From positions 1 through 64,000 of the forward strand of contig JALHPO010000002.1 of assembly GCA_022842445.1 (NCBI GenBank): a stretch of DNA of 64,000 nucleotides, in the 5' to 3' direction. The translations under genes and the position numbers were made by a program. The first letter of the stretch is position 1; each line of letters begins with the position of its first letter. Shown here one piece after another: positions 34,477 through 43,870 of the stretch. The notes beneath the pieces were generated by a model, which did not search any database, was not told the origin of the DNA, and saw only the letters and a program-made list of their open reading frames with translations. Source of the DNA: Nitrospira sp. Lineage in GTDB: Bacteria > Nitrospirota > Nitrospiria > Nitrospirales > Nitrospiraceae.

Positions 34477-34821
34477 ATGAAAAAGATCGTTATCAATAAG
34501 AGCTGTGATCAATTTTTTGTGAGTCATAAGGCCTTCGTGCGGTTACGTGAGCTTGGGCAGCCGGAGGCGCTGCAAGAAATCGATCGAGGGGCCTATTGGC
34601 CCCATGCGGCGGCGCCACAGGAACCGAGTTTAAATCGGTGCGGCGCGCTTATTCCACGGGACGACGAAAAACTCGTGCGCGTCGTGGAAGAATTGCAGGC
34701 GGAAGCCAATGGGCATGCGGCTGAGTTGAAAGTCGTTGCGATTCCAGATGACGTGCAGTGGATCATTGTCAGAACAGACGGTGTAGAACACGTAAGCGAA
34801 GCGCATCGCACGTGGGGTTGA
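34477..34821 (+). CDS. Conserved hypothetical protein (small, phage-like family style)
   Basis: A 114-residue protein starting at ATG 34477 behind GGGAG. It opens MKKIVINKSCDQFFVSHKAFVRLRELG and ends VQWIIVRTDGVEHVSEAHRTWG. The pattern (MKKIVIN...G.SHKA, two acidic middle segments, EELQAEANGHAAELKVVAIPDDV.W.I...DG.E.V.E.HRTW) resembles a family of short proteins seen in phages and scattered bacteria, to which no function is attached. It is soluble, with no membrane segment. It lies in a run of three small genes. Confidence 0.65.
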   Translation: MKKIVINKSCDQFFVSHKAFVRLRELGQPEALQEIDRGAYWPHAAAPQEPSLNRCGALIPRDDEKLVRVVEELQAEANGHAAELKVVAIPDDVQWIIVRTDGVEHVSEAHRTWG

Positions 34822-34858
34822 GCCGCCTAACCCGGAAGGTGCGATCGGAGCTTACTGA

Positions 34859-35023
34859 ATGAACAATGTTCGCCATGACGACAAGGCCGGCAAGGTGCCG
34901 CAATCAGGTGGGGCGGACAAGCCGGCGCATGATGCAAAGGGCCTGACTTGCAATGAAGCGCAGGTAGAAGAGCTCCTCTCGGAGGGAGAGTCCACCGAAG
35001 ACGAGGCCGAGGAGCAGGCGTAA
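34859..35023 (+). CDS. Small acidic protein
   Basis: A 54-residue frame from ATG 34859 to TAA 35023 with GGAG eight bases upstream. It starts MNNVRHDDKAGKVPQSGGADK and ends in an acidic run (EAQVEELLSEG, then ESTEDEAEEQA). Probably disordered, no cysteine pair or membrane segment. The Shine-Dalgarno and third position in a small-gene run argue that it is real. No family recognised. Confidence 0.45.
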   Translation: MNNVRHDDKAGKVPQSGGADKPAHDAKGLTCNEAQVEELLSEGESTEDEAEEQA

Positions 35024-35215
35024 CAAACCACTCCTGACTTGTCATAGCACCGACGCCGTACCGGCTGCTCGATACTATGATGTCTGCATGGGGCACGCGA
35101 CCGGCGCAAGCGGGTAATCTCATCAGCTGACGGTGCATCCTTTCCTCAAAGAGGCCACTGACGCCCCGGCGATCCCTTCATTGACTTCGCCTTCTCCAGC
35201 CTCCTAGAATCCTGT

Positions 35216-38200
35216 ATGGCATCATCATTCGTGCATCTCCATCTGCACACTCAGTTTAGTCTGCTCGACGGCGCCAATCAGATCGATCCCCTCGTCCAAC
35301 AGATCAAAGCATTCGGCCAACCGGCCGTGGCCATGACAGACCATGGCAATATGTTCGGCGCCATCGAGTTTTATCGAAAAGCCAAAGCTGCCGGGGTCAA
35401 ACCCATCATCGGGTGCGAAGCCTATATGGCGCTAGGCAGCCGCCATGCAAAGAAGGACAGCGGGCTCGCGCACAACGACTACTACCACCTGATTTTGCTT
35501 GCGAGAAACCTGACCGGCTACCAAAATCTAATCAAGATAGTTAGCAAAGGATATCTTGAAGGATTCTATTATAAGCCTCGAATAGATAAGGAACTTCTCA
35601 AGGAGCACCACGATGGAATCATTGCCCTCTCAGGCTGCCTGAGCGGCGAAATTCCCTACTTGATCGGCCAGAAAGATATGGCCGGCGCAATGGCTGTCGC
35701 CGGCGAGTTTCAGGAAATTTTTGGCGAGGACCAGTTCTACTTGGAAGTGCAGGCGAACGGCCTCGATCACCAACGAGTCGCCAATGCCGGATTGATGGAG
35801 ATCCACAAAAAGCTCGGCATCCCGCTCGCCGGCACAAACGATTGCCACTACCTTAAAAAGGAAGATGCCCGCCCCCACGAATTGATGCTCTGCCTCCAGA
35901 CCGGGAAGACGTTGAGCGACCCCAACCGAATGAAGTTCGACACCGATCAACTCTATGTGAAGTCGACGGAAGAAATCTCAGCCGCATTCGCGGAATTCCC
36001 AGGCGCCGTCAGCAACACAGTCCGCATTGCCGACGACTGCGATCTGGAACTGGTCCTCAATAAGACTCACCTTCCTCAATACACCGTGCCGCAGAGCTTT
36101 ACGAACCGGGAAGCCTATCTGGAGCACCTTGCGATCGCGGGATTGAAGGATCGGCTCAAGGAGCGCCCGAGCAACAGGCCTTCCGCTCTGTATGAGCAAC
36201 GCCTGCGGGAAGAGCTGATGGTCATCTGTTCCATGGGATTTGCCGGCTACTTCTTGATTGTGTGGGACATCATCCGGTTTGCACGCTCGCAGAATATCCC
36301 TGTCGGGCCAGGCCGCGGGTCCGCCGCCGGCAGCCTCGTCGCCTACGCATTACGGATCACGGATCTGGATCCACTCGAATACACACTCCTGTTCGAGCGA
36401 TTTCTGAACCCTGAACGGGTCTCCTTACCGGATATCGATATGGACTTCTGCATGGACCGGCGCGGCGAAGTCATCAACTACGTCGTGGACAAATACGGTT
36501 CCGACCATGTCGCGCAGATCATCACATTCGGCACACTGGGCGCCAAAGCCGCCATCCGTGATGTGGGCCGCGTCCTGGAACTCCCCTACGCGGAGGCGGA
36601 CAAGGTCGCCAAGCTGGTGCCGAACCAGCTGAACATTACCCTGCAGCAAGCGCTCGAGCAGGAACCGCGTTTGCGTGAGCTGACACAGACTGACGCCAGG
36701 GTCAAAGAGTTGATGGATGTGGCGCAGTCGCTGGAAGGCCTTGCCCGCCATGCGTCGACCCATGCCGCCGGGGTCGTGATTTCCGAAGGCCCGCTGACGG
36801 ACCATGTCCCGCTCTATAAGGGGGCCAACGACGAAATCGTCACGCAATATTCGATGGGCGATGTCGAGAAGATCGGATTGGTCAAGTTCGACTTTCTTGG
36901 TCTCAAGACGCTCACCATGATCCGGCGCGCGGAAACCTTGATCAATGAAGCCCGGCCTCACCAGCCCCCGCTGATCGTCGATCAACTGCCGTTCAATGAC
37001 CCAAAGACCTTTGCCCTACTCTCTTCCGGCAAGACGACCGGCATCTTTCAGCTGGAAAGTTCCGGCATGCGCGACCTGCTCACCGGGTTCAAGCCTGACC
37101 GGTTCGAAGATATCATCGCCATCATCGCCCTGTATCGACCCGGCCCGATGGATCTGATTCCCGATTTTATCAAGCGCAAACAGGGCAAGGTGCCCATTGC
37201 CTACGAAACACCCGAATTGGAGCCGATCCTCAAGGACACCTACGGTGTCATTGTGTACCAAGAACAGGTCATGGCGATCGCCAACAAGGTGGCGGGATTT
37301 TCGCTGGGGCAAGCCGACATCCTCCGGCGCGCCATGGGCAAGAAGAAGCCAGAGGAGATGGAAAAACTTCGCGTCCAGTTCCTGGACGGCGCGAAGAAGA
37401 ATACAATTCCCGAGAAAAAAGCCGAGAAACTCTATGAGCTGATTCAGAAATTCGCCGGCTACGGCTTCAACAAGTCACACGCCGCCGCCTATGCCGTGGT
37501 CTGCTACCAGACCGCCTATTTGAAATCCCACTACCCGACCGAATTCATGGCGGCGCTCATGACGACGGACATGGGCAATACCGATAAGATCATGGGATAC
37601 TTTACCGAGTGCCGCGATCTTGGCATCAAGGTGCTGGGCCCGGATGTGAATGCCAGCCAGAAAAACTTCGCCGTGGCCGACGGCGTGATTCGCTTCGGTC
37701 TGGCAGCGATCAAGAACGTCGGTGAAGCTGCCGTTGAGTCCATCGTGGCGATTCGCAATGAGGGCGGTCCATTCGCCTCGTTCTTTGAATTCTGCAGACG
37801 AATCGACCTCCGCAAGGCGAACAAGCGGATGTTGGAGGGATTGATCAAGACCGGGGCCTTCGATTCGACCGGCGCCAAGCGTGCACAGCTGATGGCGGTC
37901 CTCGATCAAGCGATCGAAGAGGGTGCCGCGGCGCAGCGGGAACGGGAACTTGGACAGACCAGCATCTTCGGCGATGAATTCTCCGGCCAAGAAACAGCAA
38001 CAATAGCCATGCCACCCCTGCCCTCTATCCCGGAATGGGATCAGGCCCAGCGTCTCACATACGAGCGTGAATTAACCGGGTTTTATATCTCTGCCCATCC
38101 ATTAACCCGGTACGAAACGACGATCGGAGCCTTGTCGACCGCCACAACGATCGGCCTCACGGAGTTATCGGACGGTAAAGAGGTCAAACTCTGCGGCATC

Positions 38201-38677
38201 GTGGCTTCGGTCAAAACGACGCTGACCAAGAAGGGCGACCGGATGGCCTATCTGACGCTGGAAGATCTCCAGGGCACGGTGGAAGTGATCGTATTCCCCG
38301 ATCTCTTTAAGGCGGCAGGTGATCTGATCGCACCTGAACGGCTGGTTCGCCTCAGTGGAACAATTGACCGTAGTGATAAGGGCACGAAACTCCGTGTCAG
38401 TAAGATCGAACCGCTGGCTGAGGTCCAAAAGCAGGCGGTGAAACGAGTTCATATCCGGCTCACGGACCGTCCTGAAGTCCAGGATCAACTCCTGCGTCTG
38501 CGCGAAGTACTCCAACGACATCCCGGGGGGACTACAGTCTCACTCTCCTTTCAGATGGATACGGCATTAGAGGCCGAGACTGCCCCCCTTCCCAACCTGA
38601 CCGTGTCTGCGAGTGAACATTTTGTTTCCGATGTTGAAGAAGTGCTAGGCAAAGGAGCTATGTTTTTGCTATCTTAG
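35216..38677 (+). CDS. dnaE: DNA polymerase III subunit alpha
   Basis: A 1153-residue replicative polymerase. It has an N-terminal PHP domain (FVHLHLHTQFSLLDGA). The polymerase core includes the GPGRGSAAGSLVAYAL motif, the catalytic aspartates in LPDIDMDF and the ALYRPGPMDLIPDFIKRKQG segment. A tandem HhH region is seen around IDLRKANKRMLEGLIKTGAF, and the OB fold (VKLCGIVASVKTTLTKKGDRMAYLTLEDLQG) lies toward the C-terminus. Size and order are those of DnaE1. It works with the dnaB helicase also encoded here. It is followed 74 bases later by accA on the same strand, a pairing common in bacteria. Confidence 0.97.
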   Translation: MASSFVHLHLHTQFSLLDGANQIDPLVQQIKAFGQPAVAMTDHGNMFGAIEFYRKAKAAGVKPIIGCEAYMALGSRHAKKDSGLAHNDYYHLILLARNLTGYQNLIKIVSKGYLEGFYYKPRIDKELLKEHHDGIIALSGCLSGEIPYLIGQKDMAGAMAVAGEFQEIFGEDQFYLEVQANGLDHQRVANAGLMEIHKKLGIPLAGTNDCHYLKKEDARPHELMLCLQTGKTLSDPNRMKFDTDQLYVKSTEEISAAFAEFPGAVSNTVRIADDCDLELVLNKTHLPQYTVPQSFTNREAYLEHLAIAGLKDRLKERPSNRPSALYEQRLREELMVICSMGFAGYFLIVWDIIRFARSQNIPVGPGRGSAAGSLVAYALRITDLDPLEYTLLFERFLNPERVSLPDIDMDFCMDRRGEVINYVVDKYGSDHVAQIITFGTLGAKAAIRDVGRVLELPYAEADKVAKLVPNQLNITLQQALEQEPRLRELTQTDARVKELMDVAQSLEGLARHASTHAAGVVISEGPLTDHVPLYKGANDEIVTQYSMGDVEKIGLVKFDFLGLKTLTMIRRAETLINEARPHQPPLIVDQLPFNDPKTFALLSSGKTTGIFQLESSGMRDLLTGFKPDRFEDIIAIIALYRPGPMDLIPDFIKRKQGKVPIAYETPELEPILKDTYGVIVYQEQVMAIANKVAGFSLGQADILRRAMGKKKPEEMEKLRVQFLDGAKKNTIPEKKAEKLYELIQKFAGYGFNKSHAAAYAVVCYQTAYLKSHYPTEFMAALMTTDMGNTDKIMGYFTECRDLGIKVLGPDVNASQKNFAVADGVIRFGLAAIKNVGEAAVESIVAIRNEGGPFASFFEFCRRIDLRKANKRMLEGLIKTGAFDSTGAKRAQLMAVLDQAIEEGAAAQRERELGQTSIFGDEFSGQETATIAMPPLPSIPEWDQAQRLTYERELTGFYISAHPLTRYETTIGALSTATTIGLTELSDGKEVKLCGIVASVKTTLTKKGDRMAYLTLEDLQGTVEVIVFPDLFKAAGDLIAPERLVRLSGTIDRSDKGTKLRVSKIEPLAEVQKQAVKRVHIRLTDRPEVQDQLLRLREVLQRHPGGTTVSLSFQMDTALEAETAPLPNLTVSASEHFVSDVEEVLGKGAMFLLS

Positions 38678-38751
38678 ACGAACTATTTCCAGAGATTGGG
38701 AAGGTGGCAGTGTTCCATACCTAAACGTCTCTGTTCACCATCTGGGGGGCT

Positions 38752-39741
38752 ATGCGGGATTATCTAGAATTTGAACAGCCGCTGCGCGAGATCGAAGAAA
38801 AGATCGAGAAACTTTCCGCGGCTGCAGCCGGTGGAAAGACTTCTGCGCAAAACGATATCCGCAAGTTACGCGCCAAATTCGCGCAAGTCGAGTACGAACT
38901 CTATCAGAACCTCACTCCCTGGCAGCGAACGCAACTGGCACGCCACTCACAACGCCCCAGCACACTCGACTACATCAATGAATTGACCCGTGACTTCTTG
39001 GAACTGCACGGAGACCGCGCATTCGGAGACGACCGGGCTATCGTAGGCGGATTCGCGAGGTTCAATGATCGAACTGTGATGATGATCGGGCATCAAAAAG
39101 GCAAAACGCTCAAAGAACGAATGCAGCGGAACTTCGGCATGCCCAACCCGGAAGGTTATCGAAAAGCGCTTCGCCTCATGAGGATGGCGGAAAAGTTCAA
39201 CCGGCCGATTATTACCTTCATCGACACACCGGGAGCGTACCCCGGCATTGGAGCCGAGGAACGGGGACAAGCGGAAGCGATCGCGCGCAACCTGCTTGTG
39301 ATGTCGCGGTTGACCGTCCCAATTATTTCCGTCGTCATCGGTGAAGGCGGAAGCGGCGGCGCACTGGCGCTGGGAGTATCAGATCGTGTCTTAATGCTGG
39401 AGCATTCGGTCTATTCAGTGATTTCACCGGAAGGGTGCGCCGCCATTCTCTGGGACAATCCTGCAAAGGTACTCGACGCCGCGTCTGCCCTAAAAATAAC
39501 CGCAAAAGACCTTCTTGATCTTGGCGTCATCGATGACATCGTGCCGGAACCGTTGGGCGGCGCGCATCGGGAACCCAAAGCAGTCTGCACACTGGTCGGC
39601 AAAGCCCTCACAAATCAGCTCTTCGATCTGACCGACCTCTCCGCCGAACAACTTCTCACCCGCCGTGAGCAGAAGTACCGAAAAATCGGCGCGGTGGGCG
39701 GACTGTCTTCGGCAGAGGCTCTCGAGACCTCGCAGAGCTAG
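38752..39741 (+). CDS. accA: Acetyl-CoA carboxylase carboxyltransferase subunit alpha
   Basis: A 329-residue subunit that with AccD transfers carboxyl from carboxybiotin to acetyl-CoA, forming malonyl-CoA for fatty acid synthesis. It opens with the helical DYLEFEQPLREIEEKIEKL region. It has the DRAFGDDRAIVGGFAR, TPGAYPGIGAEERGQAEAIA and GEGGSGGALALGV motifs that make the oxyanion sites. A GGGGGG sits before the ATG. The last four bases overlap the stop of the convergent ferritin-like gene. The product needs biotin, linking it to bioF. Confidence 0.95.
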   Translation: MRDYLEFEQPLREIEEKIEKLSAAAAGGKTSAQNDIRKLRAKFAQVEYELYQNLTPWQRTQLARHSQRPSTLDYINELTRDFLELHGDRAFGDDRAIVGGFARFNDRTVMMIGHQKGKTLKERMQRNFGMPNPEGYRKALRLMRMAEKFNRPIITFIDTPGAYPGIGAEERGQAEAIARNLLVMSRLTVPIISVVIGEGGSGGALALGVSDRVLMLEHSVYSVISPEGCAAILWDNPAKVLDAASALKITAKDLLDLGVIDDIVPEPLGGAHREPKAVCTLVGKALTNQLFDLTDLSAEQLLTRREQKYRKIGAVGGLSSAEALETSQS

Positions 39742-40382
39742 CCCGCATTATTGTGTGAGTTCCTGCTCTGGCCTAGCAGCCCGGTTCCGATCAACCGGCA
39801 TTCGAGCGCAGAGAGTATCCTGCGTGCGAGTTCGGGTCGATAAGGCTCAAGTGCGGAATGTTCCAGATATCGATCGAGCGTTCGCGGCAACTTTCGCCAC
39901 CAAGCGCGCGCAGACATTCTCGCCTGTTCAGCGTCAGCCTGTTCGCCGGAGAGAATCTTTCGAATCTCGCGCTCGAAAAATTCAACATGCGTGCGTTCAT
40001 CCTCAAGAATCGAGGACAGGTCAGGGCGGACATCGGCCAACAGAAGCGCAAACTCCAGCCCGAGAGCTTCATATCCGAACAGTTGTACGGCGAGCGCCGG
40101 CCATTGTCGTGGCACGGACGGAAGTTGTCCACGCTCATGCGCATGATGACCGAGTATCGTCTGAAACTGCTCAAGATGCCGCTGCTCGTCCTCTTCATGC
40201 CGCTGTAGAAATAGCCGGACATTCGACGGCACTTTTTGCAACTGTGATGACCGCACAGCCCAGAGCGCCATTGCCTCGGCCTTGAGAAACCGTTCTAGCA
40301 AGGCCGGCTCACAGGACGACGGCAACCGAAATGGCTCGGTCAATGAATCTCTTTGAGTCGCGCCCATCATACCCGGTGCCAT
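39738..40382 (-). CDS. Ferritin-like (diiron four-helix) protein
   Basis: A 214-residue protein. Four helices carry possible diiron ligands: Glu in LKAEAMALWAV, EEDEQRHLEQF (ExxRH), EALGLEFALLL and EDERTHVEFFEREI (DExxxH). This is the ferritin-like, tRNA-(ms2io6A)-hydroxylase/DUF455-type arrangement. There is no signal peptide. Which reaction it catalyses, if any, is unclear. The gene ends inside the accA stop region (four-base convergent overlap), so transcripts meet tail to tail. Confidence 0.68.
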   Translation of the reverse strand: MAPGMMGATQRDSLTEPFRLPSSCEPALLERFLKAEAMALWAVRSSQLQKVPSNVRLFLQRHEEDEQRHLEQFQTILGHHAHERGQLPSVPRQWPALAVQLFGYEALGLEFALLLADVRPDLSSILEDERTHVEFFEREIRKILSGEQADAEQARMSARAWWRKLPRTLDRYLEHSALEPYRPELARRILSALECRLIGTGLLGQSRNSHNNAG

Positions 40383-40728
40383 AGTACGCGAACTGCTCCA
40401 TCCTGTCCAAGCGTCTGCTTCCAGTCGAGCGGTACAAGCCAGGCACGGCCTATACCCCCACTCTTTGCTTGCTGGGACTAGCCGCTATTGAGCATCCTAT
40501 TTCGTTACTTGACGGCTGTCTAAAACTTCAATGGTTCTATTACGTTATCCTTCGACGCGAGTTCCTGTATCACGCGCTGGGAACAGAAGACAGGTGACAG
40601 TTTTATTCGTCTAGTTTATACTTCTGGTGCCAGAGGCGGATGGTTTTTAGACACAATTACAGTTACGCACGAGATCGACAGAAAACCCTGTGCTGGTTGA
40701 AGTCGATCCATCACCCAGGACGGAATTC
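40383..40728. other. 346-base gap between divergent genes
   Basis: No tRNA, repeat or convincing gene is visible. It is AT-richer than the flanking coding DNA (for example around 40590-40660) and must hold promoters for the ferritin-like gene and the lipoprotein gene. I could not fix either with confidence. AGGACGG before 40729 is the Shine-Dalgarno of the next gene. Confidence 0.45.
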
Positions 40729-41466
40729 ATGATGCATAATACTCCTGTGAGCCTGTCTCTTGCCGGTCGACGAATCACCGGCTGCTTGCTTGCCGGCATC
40801 TTGCTGATAGGAACCGGCTGCGTCAGCCAGCGCGCGTACGATCAAATTAAGGCCGAACATGAGGAACTCACCCGTGCGCTCGAGGCCGAGCGCGCCAGCA
40901 TGACTGAATTAGATCGACACATTGCAGTGCTTCAAGCCGCGAACAAAACTGAAGACGAGGCTGCGACCAATTATCGAGCGGCGATCCAGCGCAACCAACA
41001 ACTCATGCGGCGCGCAAGCGAGGACATGGCGTCGCTGCAGACACAAGTGGCAAATCTTGTGTACCAAGGCAAACAGCTGGCTCGACAGGTTGCAGATACC
41101 AAACGGGAGCACCGCTCCCTGACGACACTCGTCGCGCAATATAAAGAAGAAGTCGAAGAAGCCCAATCTCTCGCTGAGTCGTCTGTGCCGCCAGAATCGG
41201 CCAATATGCCGTCTGCTGCTCTCCCGCCTACAGCCGAATCGGGGGTCTCACAACCCCCAGCTCCAGTTGCGCCCACGATGGCGGCTCCCAATCCGGTGAG
41301 TCCTCCTCAGCAAATGGCCCAAGTTACACCGGTGACACCGGTAAAACCGCCGGCTTCAACGCGCCCCGCCCAATCGCAGCCGGAACCGCTTGAAGAGTCG
41401 TGGATCGATATGGTCATGAGCTGGTTGTCCAGCATTTGGAGTTGGATATTCGGGCTGTTCAGTTAG
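40729..41466 (+). CDS. Coiled-coil lipoprotein with amphipathic Trp-rich C-terminus
   Basis: A 245-residue protein; the start at 40729 has AGGACGG upstream (the frame opens at a GTG 39 bases earlier). The signal peptide ends in lipobox LIGTGC (Cys31). A long coiled coil spans about residues 35-140. A Pro/Ala/Thr-rich stretch follows, and the protein ends in a hydrophobic helix WIDMVMSWLSSIWSWIFGLFS that may insert into a membrane. The layout recalls periplasm-spanning tethers. No named family is recognised. Confidence 0.65.
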   Translation: MMHNTPVSLSLAGRRITGCLLAGILLIGTGCVSQRAYDQIKAEHEELTRALEAERASMTELDRHIAVLQAANKTEDEAATNYRAAIQRNQQLMRRASEDMASLQTQVANLVYQGKQLARQVADTKREHRSLTTLVAQYKEEVEEAQSLAESSVPPESANMPSAALPPTAESGVSQPPAPVAPTMAAPNPVSPPQQMAQVTPVTPVKPPASTRPAQSQPEPLEESWIDMVMSWLSSIWSWIFGLFS

Positions 41467-41482
41467 ACATGACGCCGCGTGA

Positions 41483-42718
41483 TCATAGTGATGCGGGTCG
41501 ACGCGCTGTCAACCACTTGAGCGCGCCTGCGCCGGCTGCGTGGCCGGTGGCGAGGCAGGCCGTCAGCAGGTAGCCTCCGGTTGGAGCCTCCCAATCCAAC
41601 ATCTCCCCCGCACCGAATACGCCGGGCAGCCGGCGAAACATGAGCTGTTCATCCAGTCCCTCGAACTTCACTCCTCCCGCAGTACTGATCGCCTCCTCCA
41701 TGGGACGTGTGGCGACCAGTCGTAACGGCAGTGATTTGATCGCCGCCGCCAACCGGACGGGGTCCGCAAACTCTTCTTTGGAGAGTACTTCACGAAGCAA
41801 CCCGGCCTTCACTCCGGCGATACCCGCGCGGCGTTCAAGCTGTGTCGCCATTGTGCGCTTGCCGCGAGGCTGCGAAAGATCCTTGATCAACCGCTGAACC
41901 TCGCGATCCGGAGCGAGATCGAGACGAAGTGTAGCCACGCCTTTCGCAGCGATCACGTCGCGCAAGCCGGCTGACACCGAGTAAATGACCCCACCCTCTA
42001 CACCTGATTCGGTGATGATGAATTCACCCTGCCGTCGAATGACAACATCGTCGACAGTCTTCACGACGACGCCCACGGTTTTGACAGGATGTCCGGCAAA
42101 TTTTGTTCGGAAGTGGTCTGTCCACTTCAGATCAAACCCGCAATTGGCAGGTTGCAACGGCTTAACCGGCACCCGTCGTTCTTCGAGAATCGGTATCCAT
42201 GCAGCATCCGAACCAAGTTTCGGCCAACTTCCGCCCCCCAGGGCCAGGACCACGGCATCAGCGAGAATCGAGCGTGTGCCCTGTGGTGTGGCAAACTGAA
42301 GTTGTCCCTGCCCGTCCCATCCGCACCACCGGTGCCGAACATGGAACTGTACACCGGCCTTCCGCAACCGGCGCAGCCATGCACGCAAGAGCGGCGCCGC
42401 TTTGAGATCGGTCGGGAAAATACGGCCGGAGGTTCCGACGAAAGTCGTGATACCGAGTCGCTGGGCCCACTCACGAACTTCGCCTGGACCGAACGATCGA
42501 ATGGTCGGCGTAAGTTGCGCCCGGCGTGACCCATAGCGCGTAAGGAAGGTGTCCAGCGGCTCGGAATGCGTGAGATTCAATCCGCCCTTACCGGCCAGCA
42601 AAAACTTTCGGCCGACAGACGCCATTGCGTCGTAGAGCTCGACCTGTGCGCCTCCCGCGACGGCTGTTTCCGCCGCCATGAGGCCTGCAGGTCCACCACC
42701 GATAATTGCAACCTTCAC
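41483..42718 (-). CDS. FAD-dependent oxidoreductase of the HI0933/YhiN family
   Basis: A 411-residue flavoprotein. The track of open reading begins further upstream, but a GTG at 42718 with CAGGAG six bases before it makes VKVAIIGGGPAGLMAAETA the N-terminus. It overlaps the sigZ stop by four bases (GTGA), so the two are translationally coupled. The FAD dinucleotide fold is GGGPAG. The family segments GKGGLNLTHSEPL and SGRIFPTDLKAAPLL are present, and the C-terminus has FGAGEMLDWEAPTGGYLLTACLATG. Relatives are annotated as flavoproteins or BaiN-like reductases of unknown substrate. Its operon with arsI and sigZ hints at a stress role. Confidence 0.82.
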   Translation of the reverse strand: MKVAIIGGGPAGLMAAETAVAGGAQVELYDAMASVGRKFLLAGKGGLNLTHSEPLDTFLTRYGSRRAQLTPTIRSFGPGEVREWAQRLGITTFVGTSGRIFPTDLKAAPLLRAWLRRLRKAGVQFHVRHRWCGWDGQGQLQFATPQGTRSILADAVVLALGGGSWPKLGSDAAWIPILEERRVPVKPLQPANCGFDLKWTDHFRTKFAGHPVKTVGVVVKTVDDVVIRRQGEFIITESGVEGGVIYSVSAGLRDVIAAKGVATLRLDLAPDREVQRLIKDLSQPRGKRTMATQLERRAGIAGVKAGLLREVLSKEEFADPVRLAAAIKSLPLRLVATRPMEEAISTAGGVKFEGLDEQLMFRRLPGVFGAGEMLDWEAPTGGYLLTACLATGHAAGAGALKWLTARRPASL

Positions 42719-43335
42719 CGGCAACTCCTGGCCGGTTGTGACTGGCAGGGGGCGCAGCCGGTATCCCGGACTTCGAACTCCCTTACCCCGCCCCGGCGAT
42801 CCAGTTCGATCTGGCAACATTCGGCCAAGAGATGTTTAAGTTGTGTGCGCCCCCGCTGAACTCTCGATTTCATCCCTGACAACGAAATGCCCATGCGTTT
42901 GGCGGCAGCCTGCTGCGTGAGTCCATCAAGTTCCACGAGAATGATCGCATCTCGATGGTGCTTTGACAGCCGATCGATCATGGGACGCAGACAGCTGGCG
43001 AGTTCCGTGCGAAGCTCACCGGTATTGTCTCCAGAAGTGGCATCTGAAATCGTCGGTGCAGCGCGGGATTCCTCAATGTCAGCGCCTAACCCGGCAAGAA
43101 CCTCTCGCTGCCTTCCTGGCTTCCGGTAATAATCGATGATCGTATTGCGCGTGACCTGGTAGACCCATGAGATTAACCGGCCAGGATCGTTCACACTGTC
43201 TATGTGCCGATGGACACTGACAAAGACGTCTTGCAGGATATCGTCGACATGGACCTGATCATTCACTCGCTTGGCGATGAAGGCACGGAGGCCATCATGA
43301 AGGAGTTGCCAGAGGTCTTCGGTCTTGGTTGTCAT
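42715..43335 (-). CDS. sigZ: ECF RNA polymerase sigma factor, SigZ type
   Basis: A 206-residue sigma-70-family factor; ATG 43335 has GGAGAGG upstream. Region 2 is DLWQLLHDGLRAFIAKRVND through DDILQDVFVSVHRHI and WVYQVTRNTIIDYYR. Region 4 is LSKHHRDAIILVELDGLTQQAAAKRMGISLSGMKSRVQRGR. The C-terminus is Cys-rich (CCQIELDRRGG and TGCAPC), a SigZ hallmark that could sense metal or redox state directly. No anti-sigma gene is adjacent. It lies 43 bases after arsI and is coupled to the flavoprotein gene, so it probably controls this operon, though that is inference. Confidence 0.83.
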   Translation of the reverse strand: MTTKTEDLWQLLHDGLRAFIAKRVNDQVHVDDILQDVFVSVHRHIDSVNDPGRLISWVYQVTRNTIIDYYRKPGRQREVLAGLGADIEESRAAPTISDATSGDNTGELRTELASCLRPMIDRLSKHHRDAIILVELDGLTQQAAAKRMGISLSGMKSRVQRGRTQLKHLLAECCQIELDRRGGVREFEVRDTGCAPCQSQPARSCR

Positions 43336-43378
43336 GATGGCCTCTCCGCCGTGAATGTCCATACGGTACTGCTTCGGC

Positions 43379-43822
43379 TCAGGCTCCGCAAGTGGCTGGC
43401 TCAGGAGAACCGGCCTTCTTCGGTACGCAGCAGCCCGTTTGACTCAGTCGTCCCGTGACTTCCAATTGCTCATGGACGGTAAAAATCTCCCAGGCGTTGC
43501 CGTCCGGGTCAGTAAACCAGAGTTTATCCTGCCGTGCAAAACAACAGGCGATGTTTTCTTCGACTTTCTGAAGAATACCTTCCCGTTGCAATCGGGCCTT
43601 CCACCCGGCGATCTCTTCGACCGTCTCCACCTCGACACCGAGGTGATCCACCGAACTCACTTCCCCGGTGGAGGACACCAGCGAAAAGTTCAGGGCCGGA
43701 GTCTTCACATCGAACTTAGCATAGTCGGCCACCTGCTTTTGCGGCGGCACACCGAACACTTTTTCGTAGAACGCCACCGACTTAGATACATCACGAAGAT
43801 CAAGAGAAATATGGGGACGCAT
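43379..43822 (-). CDS. arsI: ArsI/CadI-family VOC protein (organoarsenical C-As lyase-like)
   Basis: A 147-residue vicinal-oxygen-chelate protein; ATG 43822 follows ACGGAGG by five bases. The open frame extends upstream without a start signal. Fe(II) ligands fit His4, His60 and Glu112 (in DPDGNAWEIF). The arsenic-binding vicinal cysteines of ArsI are present as Cys93-Cys94 (IACCFARQDK). The C-terminus has extra cysteines (TGCCVPKK, ATCGA). ArsI uses Fe(II) and O2 to split methyl-As(III) or aromatic As(III) from carbon; CadI relatives respond to cadmium. Here it heads an operon with sigZ. No arsR, arsM or arsP is visible. Confidence 0.8.
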   Translation of the reverse strand: MRPHISLDLRDVSKSVAFYEKVFGVPPQKQVADYAKFDVKTPALNFSLVSSTGEVSSVDHLGVEVETVEEIAGWKARLQREGILQKVEENIACCFARQDKLWFTDPDGNAWEIFTVHEQLEVTGRLSQTGCCVPKKAGSPEPATCGA

Positions 43823-43870
43823 GGGAACCTCCGTTGTGATCGAGTAGCGGGTGATTCCGCCACTCATCTC

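Noticed and set aside
36425..36985. 186-codon reverse frame inside dnaE
   Set aside because: Antisense to the polymerase core of dnaE.
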